From Phanerodontia chrysosporium (taxonomy: Eukaryota > Basidiomycota > Agaricomycetes > Polyporales > Phanerochaetaceae), in assembly GCA_001910725.1 (NCBI GenBank), contig MJGA01000117.1, forward strand, positions 1 to 25,750: a stretch of 25,750 nt of DNA. Direction: 5' to 3'. This document shows, piece by piece, positions 1 to 8,500 of this stretch (positions within the stretch are counted from its first letter, which is position 1; each line of letters starts with the position of its first letter). Below the pieces are notes generated by a model. That model did not search any database, was not told the DNA's origin, and saw only the letters and a list, made by a program, of their open reading frames with translations. The position numbers were made by a program, and so were the translations under genes.

Positions 1-12
1 CTCGAGTAGTCC

Positions 13-145
13 ACCGCGAGTTCTCGACACACTCGCGGCGGGACGGTACTTGAGTGATGTCCAGCCGCGAGTGTGTCGAGACACTCGCGGCGGGAGGGTA
101 CTTGAGTGGTGTCCAGCCGCGAGTGTGTCGAGACACTCGCGGCGT
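13..145. repeat. Palindromic satellite A, short block (3 units)
   Basis: Three units are spaced 52 bp apart (palindromes starting near 13, 65 and 117). Each unit is a ~28-bp near-palindrome of left arm GCCGCGAGTGT, centre TCGA and right arm ACACTCGCGGC, followed by a ~24-bp spacer containing GTACTTGAGTG. The same unit recurs 13 times at 1315-1967, so this block and the later one bracket gene B1. The spacers are themselves repeated, which makes this a satellite. Confidence 0.9.
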
Positions 146-190
146 TGGCTGGCCCAGAACGCACATGACAACAGACAGACGTCCAGAGGG

Positions 191-485
191 TTCAGACATG
201 GGTTAAAGAAGAGATTTGTGCCACGATCAATTTTACAGATGTTTGTGTCGGTCACATAGTATAGATCGTACTATCTGGGATGTCAGAAATTGCATACGTC
301 TGCCACAAACATACTATAAAAACAAATGCAAAGACGGGAATGTCCATTCCACAGCCATCAGCTGGTCAATCTATCTGCAAACAGGTGCATACAACATGTG
401 ACCAACTTCTTATCAGTAGCGATCTCGTGCAAGGGAAATGCTGAGTGACTTGAAAGACCACCACCACCACCACCCCCTCATCATA
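191..485 (+). promoter_or_regulatory. Conserved 5' flank of B-family gene B1
   Basis: This stretch is strongly conserved with the flanks upstream of B2 (about 16495-16802) and B3 (about 18826-19130, inverted). It holds a TATAAA at 315-320, about 170 nt before the chosen start, and a CCACCACC tract just before it. An in-frame ATG at 438 would add 16 residues including a histidine run, but in B2 that extension meets a stop, so this part is probably leader. Core promoter elements are inferred only from conservation and the TATA-like box. Confidence 0.5.
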
Positions 486-1153
486 ATGTCCACAAACGCT
501 CCATCTCGTGCCCTGACCGAAGAGGTCGACGATGGCGAGCGTGCCTCATCTCATGTAAGTAAGGTTTTCGCTGAAGTGAAGAGGGTACTGATGAAGAGTT
601 TGGCAGGATCGATGTGGGAGGATGCTCCGCGAGGTAGAATACGCGGTTGAGCGATATTGGGACTTCGATGGTTTGTCTGGGGAGAAGTACCACGAACGAG
701 ATCGGGACAACTTCGAGGGAGATTTCGCAGAGTACGCGCGGCAGCACGATGATGCCCGGGACGTCAAGAGGGCCAGGTTCGTGCGCATACTCACCAGCGC
801 GCGGTCGATTGCTGGCCAGATCCTGAGGATGAACCTGGATATCAACGGAATGACTTCCGGCGACCCGGCATGGACCGCCCTCCGCGATTTCGCGGTGAGT
901 TGATGGACGATCATGATGCATAGTGCGACAGCGAGCTCACTGTTGAACCCAGCCGGAGTGTATCCAGAAATACGGAGAGACTGCATGGGAAATTGCCATG
1001 CGTCACCTCGTGTGGAGTCATGGTCTGCGGATGCTTTTGAACTTCAACGGCGAGTTCAAGTATGAGTGGTCCGGTGACTACGCGCTCCCGTTTGAGGACT
1101 CAATCCACCAGGAGCTCTCTCAGATCGAAATGTGCATCTACTTCTATGAATAG
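486..1153 (+). CDS. B1: hypothetical protein of the B family, 185 aa, three exons, intact
   Basis: The proposed exons are 486-554, 607-894 and 953-1153 (introns of 52 and 58 nt, GTAAGT...CAG and GTGAGT...CAG). All junctions are in phase 0 and the frame stays open to TAG at 1151-1153. The start at 486 is chosen because the paralogue B2 has a stop just upstream of the equivalent ATG. The product is small and soluble, with no signal peptide or membrane segment. It has an acidic N-terminus, then a block with FDGLSG, a basic helix-like segment around VKRARFVRILTSARSIAG, and a C-terminal exon with MRHLVWSHGLRML. Three relatives lie in the window (B2, B3, B4); the FxGLSG and KKAR..RI..SA blocks are the shared signature. 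I do not recognise the family. The gene is bracketed by satellite A. Expression and splicing are inferred from sequence only. Confidence 0.7.
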
Positions 1154-1314
1154 CCCATTGCTATATCCGTTATCTGCTGTACAAATCTCTTGTAAATGTA
1201 TCCAGTCTATCTCGAGTAATGGAAATGATTTGTGTGACTTATGGTGGCCTTTGAGATAAGGTCAAATTGCTCTAACCTTGCTGGTATTTCACCATCCACG
1301 TGGGGTGTGGGCCA
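1154..1314 (+). other. 3' flank of B1
   Basis: Non-coding. Its first ~110 nt are homologous to the 3' flank of B3 (18055-18160, inverted), including a shared GAGATAAGGTCA end, so the duplicated unit extends past the stop codon. After about 1265 the homology ends and satellite A begins. No clear terminator is seen. Confidence 0.5.
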
Positions 1315-1967
1315 GCCGCGAGTGTGTCGAGATACTCACGACGCAACCGTACTTGACTGGTGTCCAGCCGCGAGTGTATCGAGACATTCGCGGCGCGACC
1401 ATATTTGACTGGTGTCCCGCTGCGAGTGTGTCGACACACTCGCGGCGGGACGGTACTTGAGTGATGTCCAGCCGCGAGTGTGTCGAGACACTCGCGGCGC
1501 AGCCGTACTTGAGTGAAGTCCAGCCGCGAGTGTGTCGAGACACTCGCGGCGCAACCGTCCTTGAGTGGTGTCCCGCCGCGAGTGTGTCGAGACACTCGCG
1601 GCGCAGCCGTACTTGAGTGAAGTCCAGCCGCGAGTGTATCGAGACATTCGCGGCGGGAGGGTACTTGAGTGAGGTCCAGCCGCGAGTGTGTCGAGACACT
1701 CGCGGCGCAGCCGTACTTGAGTGAAGTCCAGCCGCGAGTGTATCGAGACATTCGCGGCGGGAGGGTACTTGAGTGAGGTCCAGCCGCGAGTGTATCGAGA
1801 CATTCGCGGCGCGACCTTATTTGACTGGTGTCCCGCCGCGAGTGTGTCGACACAATCGCGGCGCAACCGTACTTGACTGGTGTCCCGCCGCGAGTGTGTC
1901 GACGCATTCGCGGCGCAACCATACTTGAGTGGTGTCCAGCCGCGAGTGTATCGAGACATTCGCGGCG
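1315..1967. repeat. Palindromic satellite A, main array (13 units, 52-bp period)
   Basis: Palindromes start near 1315, 1367, 1418, 1471, 1523, 1575, 1627, 1679, 1731, 1783, 1835, 1887 and 1939, a nearly exact 52-bp period. Each has a GCCGCGAGTGT-type arm and a TCGA centre. Spacers fall into a few recurring types (for example GGGAGGGTACTTGAGTGAGG and GCAGCCGTACTTGAGTGAAG), and a 104-bp dimer is repeated at 1627 and 1731. Most unit-to-unit changes are C/T or G/A. Long open frames on both strands here arise because the array has few stops; they are not genes. The array lies between B1 and A1. Confidence 0.95.
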
Positions 1968-2257
1968 CAAGTATAGCGTTGATCAATACATATCCTCATC
2001 ATCACCCACACGATAACTACAAATCAGGAGATATCCATAATTAAATATTTACCGTGAATTAGTTAACTACCCGTTTGGGATACCACATCAATCGATGCTA
2101 TCGTGCCCAATCCTCCATCGCCCTCTCGTCCTCGGTCCCTCCACCACCGTCATTGTCGTCACCGCCTCAGAATCTATTCGAATCACTTCAACAACTCTGG
2201 TACGTTTGGTGCTAGATGTTTTGCATGTATTATTCTCACAGAATATCTACAGGAAAC
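1968..2257 (+). promoter_or_regulatory. Upstream and 5' UTR region of gene A1
   Basis: This AT-rich stretch follows satellite A. It contains a pyrimidine-rich region (about 2105-2165) and a probable 42-nt leader intron at 2200-2241 (GTACGT...ACAG). The gene start at 2258 lies in the context GGAAACATG. Paralogue A2 has the same arrangement: a ~43-nt leader intron (22934-22976) and GGAAACATG at its start, which supports the model. Confidence 0.45.
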
Positions 2258-4694
2258 ATGCCGAAAGCTCTGTCTATGTCAACTGCCGCCCTGAAGCGAG
2301 CAATGGCAAATATCAAAAGCCAGAGCGGCAAGGAGCCGAAGAAAACAACCCGAGCACCTCGCAAGAAGGCTCAGGAGGCAGGGGATAACGACAAACCGGT
2401 TGAGAGCTCCACAAAGAAGCCTCAGCGCATGAACGACGCGGACGATGAGGTCGAAGTAATTGACGAAGATGTATCAGCCGACGAAGGCGACACCGATGGA
2501 GGCATCGTCGAAGGCGATCCTCCTCGTAAAGGGAAGGGGAAGGCTGTCGACAAGGACAGCCAAGAGGAGGAGCAATGGGTTGACGAGAATGAGGACGCAA
2601 CCACGCGCTACGTACGTGTTAAGTCTCTAATCGCGTACCTTGTCTTGCTAAATCGCATCGCTACCAGGCGCGAGAGCTCCGTAGCGTTTTGGACGAGCTT
2701 TCGACCCTGCCGCCAAGCAAGACCGCGTTCGACCCGCACGTCATCACACGAATTCGCGTGAACATCACGGACGCGTTCATGGGCTTCGCCCGTGTCAACT
2801 GGCTCGCGGACGACGCGGTCCGTCCTGAGTTTGGCCGCTGGGTCAAACGAATAGTCCATAACCAGGCGCTGACGAACCTCGTCCGTCGGTACGAGGACGA
2901 GGGCATCCGGCGGGTTGACCGCACCACGATGTTCAAGGTGCCGCTAAAGGTTGGAACTGATCTGAAGCCGGACGCGGCAGAGCGTCTGGCCAAGTGTTCC
3001 AGCTACGCGGCACTGCAGAACCTCGACATTTTCACGGCGAGCGAAGACGTCTGGCCGACGCTAGATTCTCTGCTGAAGGACAATGTCAAGTACATCGCGG
3101 TCTCCGGTGGGCAGCATCGTCTAGCAGCCCTGCGGCAGTACATGAAGATCGTCGACAATCGGGTTATACAAGGGGCGGTACGAATTCACGGGTTGCAAGA
3201 CACATTGAAACACCTGAAGAACAAGATCGACGAAGAAGAGAAGAAGGGGAATTTGAACCATGAGAACATACCAGAAGCTCAAGAGTACCACGCCACCGTC
3301 GCGGTTCTCGAGGCCGCGAAGCAGGAGACGAAGAAGTGGCAGGACATCCAGAAAGCAAGCGGTTGGTGGTTGGTTGCGATCTACGACCGCGGTAAGGCAT
3401 TACTCGGGACTTCTACACCGATATATTGAAGTACTCATTACATTGCAGACAAGATGACCCAGGACGAGTTGTACGAGATGGCGCGAAACTTCAACGAGAC
3501 GTTGCGCGGCGAGACACCTGAGGAGTTTCTCGAGATGATCGTCGGGCTGCTTGCGATCGAGCGCGACGGCCTCGTTTACGGCGAGAAGAAGGCCACGGCT
3601 GACGGGTTGACCGCGCTCGCCGAGAGCAAGCTGGAAGCAAGCTTGGGGACGATGACCGCTGCAAACGCGGACGAGGCCATCGAGGGCGCGAAGGGCGTCG
3701 ATGTCGCTGATGAGACGGCCGCGGAGGTGGCGACCTCGGCACAGTCGAGCAAATCCGCGGCGAAGACGACGAAGGGCGGCAAGGCGGCGAAGGCGAAGGG
3801 CGCAGGGAAAGCGGCGTCGACATCGAAAGGTGTCGACGTTGCGACTGCGACGGCTGCGATGGCGAAGAAGCAGAAGGAGACGCCGCGGAAGTCAGCTCCG
3901 GTGGCTGCTTTGCTTCGTGTCCCTCACTCTCTGCAGCTCCTTATGCATCTCATCGAGGCCAAAAACCCGCTCGTGGAGCATCCGATCTGGAAGGTTTCGT
4001 ACTTGGTTTCGCATTTGCTCAACGTGTACGGCGCGGTGAGTGCAGCAGGCGAAGGAGGTGATTGCTTTACTGACTATGTGTTGGACACCAGATCGCCTCG
4101 AATGTCGTCGAAACGCTCTGGGTACATTTCGACGGAATGGGGCGTATTATCAAGGATTGCCCGACAGCGGACGAACTCGACAGGAGCATGGAGTACTGGG
4201 CGCAGCAGCGCGCATCAGGTACACAAGCCACTATCGACGAGGCGAACACGAATATGACCAAGGTGTACAAGAAACTGCTGGGCAACGCGAAAGAGCGACC
4301 GTCGTACGAGATCTTGCCCGACATCATGGCTATCGCGGACGCGGCGTATTGCGAGGCGTTCAAGACCAACAAGAAAAGCCTCGAGGTCTCTACCGCCGCT
4401 ATGCTGCTAACGAACAGGCCCCTTGCGAACAGCGACGACCAGGATCTGCTGCTTGATACCATCGACAACTACGTGCACGCGCTGCGCAAGGGGCTGCGGG
4501 CGAAATGCGAAGAGGTCGAGGCTGACGACACCGCGACGGCTAACTCGAAGAAGCTGTGGCAGCAGGCTGAAGCGAAAGCAATGCTTTTCGTGCTTGCAGG
4601 CCAGCATGTCCATCCGCATTATGGACCGATGCCTCTGCCGAGCCTCACCTTCGTCAACGAGATGTTCCGTCGTCTCGAGTTCTGCAAGGATGCG
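2258..4694 (+). CDS. A1: GGQHR-motif (ParB/DGQHR-like) protein, 3'-truncated by the retroelement array
   Basis: The exons are 2258-2611, 2668-3391, 3449-4035 and 4092-4694, with introns of 56, 57 and 56 nt that keep the frame open for about 756 residues. Residues 1-118 are low-complexity: lysine-rich, then acidic. Exon 2 carries ISGGQHRLAAL-type sequence (actual VSGGQHRLAAL, GGQHR at about 265-269), then a charged probable coiled coil, then WWLVAIYDRDK (about 351-361) and a helix with ELYEMARNFNET. A GQHR box followed later by a hydrophobic strand and an ELxxxARxxN helix recalls ParB/sulfiredoxin-fold DGQHR proteins; this is my inference from motif spacing. Exon 3 ends in Ala/Lys/Thr-rich linker and a WKVSYLVSHLL helix. 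The gene stops being homologous to paralogue A2 at KDA, exactly where A2 has an intron donor. From 4696 the frame reads into retroelement DNA up to a stop at 5093, which is not native sequence. Function unknown. Confidence 0.7.
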
Positions 4695-4754
4695 GTTAGG
4701 GTTTGGGGGGCGCGAGACGCGAGCGTAGCGAGCGGCGAGCGCGGAATGCTTCAC

Positions 4755-4827
4755 AGGAAAACCGAAGGCAGCCGACACTGTTGTGTCGCGCTGAGCTTTC
4801 GTCGTGAAGACTCATCAGCGGTTTCCT
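4755..4827 (-). ncRNA. Hammerhead ribozyme (type I), pseudo-LTR 1
   Basis: On the minus strand, stem I AGGAAACCG (4827-4819) is followed by the invariant CUGAUGA (4818-4812). Stem-loop II is GUC-UUCAC-GAC (4811-4801), followed by GAAA (4800-4797). A long stem III (CAGC/GCUG and CGACAC/GUGUCG around an AACA loop, with small internal loops) closes at A15.1-U16.1 (4766). The cleavage-site nucleotide is U17 at 4765. The 3' strand of stem I is CGGUUUUCCU (4764-4755), pairing with one bulged U. All core bases are present. Cleavage is predicted between 4765 and 4764. Hammerheads are established components of Penelope-like elements. Confidence 0.85.
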
Positions 4828-5480
4828 ACTGGGATATATACCCCTTGCAACCGCCAGGCCCGAAGGGACTGGCGGGCCGACGAGAGGCGAAATGTCGCTC
4901 GTCGGCTGTAATGCGATTGGTGCGGAGAAAAGTCTCCCCGAGGTCGGGAGCAACGGATCCCCTTAAGGGACTCTTTCTCGGCAAAAGTACGAAGGTTTTG
5001 TATGTACAGATCATGCGGAAGGGGCCAACAACACCCCAACGAGCAGCGGACTACCGAAAAGTCACCTTTCGAAGTCTCGAGATCTCGATCTGATCGGATC
5101 AACGCCACAAAGTGCCCGGACGAAGTCCGGCACGCGGCTACCCCGGCGAAAGTCTCCCGAACCTAGCGGAGTCAGTTCGGAGCCGACCCGGATTCGGGCC
5201 GGTTATTAACACGCGCATCGAATCCAGAGTTAACCGCATCCCTGGGTCGAAGATCACATGATCACAAACGCTATTAGCAGCCACGAGACGGACACGTGGA
5301 ACACGTGCGCGGCCATCACGGCGATCACCGAAGCACCCACGCCACGAAGGCGGGCGCTCACTGCATCCATTGAATAATGACGCTGTACAACAAAATACTC
5401 TATAACTGCTGGCTGTACCGTTCAACGGGTACAACTCCGCTCCAGGGGGTTTAGGCCTGTGAGGGAGACGCTAATGAATA

Positions 5481-5516
5481 TTTAGGCTTAGGGCTTAGGT
5501 TAGGGGTTTTGGGTTT
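5481..5516 (+). repeat. Degenerate telomere-like tract inside pseudo-LTR 1
   Basis: About 36 nt of TTTAGG/CTTAGGG/GTTAGGGG-like units lie inside the pseudo-LTR, about 65 nt from the ORF stop. The tract also occurs in pseudo-LTRs 2 and 3; pseudo-LTR 4 is truncated before it. It is therefore a fixed part of the element rather than a fresh telomere addition. Confidence 0.6.
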
Positions 5517-5582
5517 GAACCAAAGTGTATGCCGCTAAGTAAATATCCTCTGACCATTACGGCCAGCAGTTATCGAATCGCA

Positions 5583-8500
5583 TTACTGCCATTCGTCCAC
5601 GTGCATGTGTTGAGCAGAGTCACTGTTCAATGCTGCTTGAATGATGTCCTTTTTCCAGCTATTGACTATATCCCCGAGATTGCGAATTTTCTTTTGGGAG
5701 ACAAGCCAGGCGCGGTCGTGGAATCCAACGGACCGTATATCCAGATCCTCCTGGACGATTCCCGAGTCCTTCTTCGCCGTACAAATACGATAGGGCTTAC
5801 TATTCGTTGTGCCGTCATCTCCGCTAGCAACCGACTCCGCATCTGAGGCGGGTCCGAGGTCACCGACCTGGTCCTCCACTCCCAAAGGTACATGGAGGGC
5901 AGGATTTACCTGCGGATCCGCATCTAACCGAGGCTCGGCCATTGCGTATCGTATTCGTAGGGATTTAGGTACTCGTAACGCGTTGTCAGTCCACACAACA
6001 CTGAGGTCGTGTGCCGAGAAGCTGGGTTCGCTGAGAGCTACAAGCTCGTCAACGTCCATGACATCCCTGGGATCGTAGGTCACACGGGGTTTCGCAACAT
6101 TGGCTACGCCCACTCGGCCGGCCACCCCTTCAGGGCGACTCTCACCGGGATATAGACTGCTCTGCTCGCCTTGGAACTGACCGAGAGTCGTCTGCCGAAA
6201 GATCTTCAGCTCGGACCCATCAGTGCTCTCCGCGGCGTGCCACGTACGGTCCTGAGATTGATTAGCTCCGTCGAGCTTACTCAGGCTGGACAACCAGGAT
6301 TCAACGACGACTTCAGACAAGCCGTGGACGTTGAACGCAGACCAAGCGGGATTGAAGTGGGATTTAAGCACAAAGACTTCATCCCGTACGATTGGCTCAC
6401 CAAGCCTTCGTTCCCATCTTTGTGAAAAGTGAGCTTTAACCCAACTCCTCACCGCATCGTCTGGGTATCCACGTGCCAAGTACAGATTACTCAGGTCGGA
6501 TATGGCGTCTCTGTAGTGTTCCAGTTTACTACAAAGCGTGGCCAGACGAGACATCTCGCCGATAAAGGTGCCTTTCTTAACATCTTTTGGGTGGTGAGAT
6601 GCCCATGGTATGCGTTCACGGTGGTTCAGTGGTTTAGAATATGGTTTCCAATGTAACCTCTTCTCGACTGGATCGAGATAGAGGAAAAGATCCAGGAACG
6701 GAGTGTGGTACTCCGACACTGACCACTCGATTTCGACGCCGTCGTAGCGAATCTCGTTCGCGTACGACATAGCCTCCTCTGCTGACGAAGCGTAGACTAT
6801 GCCGAGTACGTCGTCCAGATACCGACCGAAGAAGGCAAACTTCGATTTCATGTCGGGTCTGGCGAGTATAGGGTTCTCGTAATGAGAACCGTAGAGGTTA
6901 GCCAGGTCCGGACTACAGGCAATACCCATAGCCAGGCCCCGGATCTGCTCTGCATACTCGTCGCCGAATTGTATAACGAGCCGCTTGTTAGCAGTCATGA
7001 AGGACATCAGGAAGAGCTGACGTTCTTCTGGGGAGAGCTTCTCCGCCTCGGGGCTGCTCCGCCACATTTGTGTGACTACACGGATACAGTTCTCTAGGGG
7101 GATATTCGGATAGAAGGCGACGATATCGCCTGAAACAATCCACGCTTTCCTGTGCTTATCAAGCTGCAACGACTCAAGCTGCCTCACGAGATGTTTAGAA
7201 CCGTGAATTACGTGTGACTGACGCGACACGAGTGGCTTGAGCATTTTAGAAACATACGTAGCGGAGGGGGCTTGCGAGACAGAATGACACGGGACGATAG
7301 GCCGCATTTTGACCGGTCGCTTGTGTACCTTAGGTACGCCATAGAACTGGCCGAGCGTATAGCCCGCTGTCTTCGCATCCTTCCCATGGATCTTTGATAC
7401 AAGGAATTCCGCCAACTGACGCTTCCCAAGCCGCCTAGCAAGTCTGGCAGCGCGGAAGATCCGTTCGTGTTTCTCTTCCATAATCTCATCCGCCTCCAAC
7501 AGTGATCCGAGCTTACGGTAGTTGGAGGGGTCGTTCCAGAGAGTACGGGTCTGATCAGTCGCCCAGTCGGCCTGCAAGATGCATACGCCGAGATTCTTAT
7601 CAGAAGGACTAACGATATATTTGTTAGCACTCAAGTAGTCCTTGAGCTCGTCCAGCCAAACCAAGTTCAGGCTACGAGAAGTGGCTTTTACGCTTGGCAT
7701 GACGTTCGAGATATAATCGTCCACGAACTTGTCGCCTTTGCGAAGGCCGAGCTCAATATACGCAGGTGTGGTGCGAACACCGTCATCAAAGCGCTTGCGC
7801 GCCTTGGGCACCACGTAGTCTGGGTCGAAGTCAGGATCGTCGTCGTTTGGGGAGTCAATGAGTTTCTCAGTGAAGAAAACTCGCCACCTGAAGCGGTCTT
7901 TAAAGTCTTCCCATGCCTCACGCACTACGTTCGATGACGGGACGGAGTACATTAAATAGCGGAGGCTAGACGATACATGCATTTGTAGATGTTCCGGTAC
8001 AGTTACATTAGGTCCAAGGAAAACTCTCGAACGGAATCTCGCTGCACGCTTCACTTCAAGCGGCACTCGCTCGAGGAGCAACTGAATGGCACGGGGTGCC
8101 GGAAGCATCAGAATCACGTCGGGGTAGGAATGAGGAGCATCGTACCTCCAAGGGGCCGCGCGAACGTATGCGACTATTTCTTCTGGGTCTTCTTGCCCTT
8201 CCCTTGTTCCTTCCCCTTGCCCTTCTTGAGGCGATCCAGCCTCGCCGCTGCTGCAGCGGAGTCGCCGGGACGGGCCTTGATGGCCGTCGTCTTGCCTTTG
8301 CCGGAGTCGCTTGCCGAGCTGGACACCTTGCGCTTCGTGCCTTGCGCGGTGGTCGACAAGCGAGAAGGGCCGGCTTGAGGGGCTCTGTCCTGAGACGAAA
8401 GGATGAGTATTCTCGACGCGAATTCGCGAAGAAGATGAGAGACTCACCTTGCCCTTGCCGTTCGTGAGCGCCTTCATGCCCGAGACGAGACCCTCGACTT

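Larger units (their letters stand above)
4696..5645 (-). repeat. Pseudo-LTR 1 (3' end of element 1)
   Basis: This 950-bp sequence recurs at 9408-10357 (offset 4712), at 10372-11321 (offset 5676) and, truncated, at 15084-15739 (offset 10388). It starts on the plus strand with TTAGGGTTTGGGGGGCGCG. On the RNA-sense strand it contains a hammerhead-ribozyme core, several GC-rich hairpins (for example around 5116-5135) and the last ~21 codons of the ORF. A TATATA lies at about 4833-4838, just 5' of the ribozyme in RNA sense. Plus-strand open frames here occur in every copy and are not genes. Confidence 0.9.

Noticed and set aside
438..485. N-terminal extension of B1 with a histidine run
   Set aside because: In frame in B1 and B3, but interrupted by a stop in B2, so treated as leader.
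1315..1967. CRISPR-like array (28-bp palindromic repeat, 24-bp spacers)
   Set aside because: The spacers are themselves repeated in a few types, the host is eukaryotic and no cas genes are present; this is a satellite.
1272..1986. Long minus-strand open frames (up to 232 codons) over satellite A
   Set aside because: They exist in several frames at once and simply translate the 52-bp repeat.
4696..5093. Plus-strand ORF in the pseudo-LTR (VWGARDASVASGERGML...) as a separate gene
   Set aside because: Repeated identically in all four pseudo-LTRs, antisense to the ribozyme and element; in the first copy it is only read-through of broken A1.
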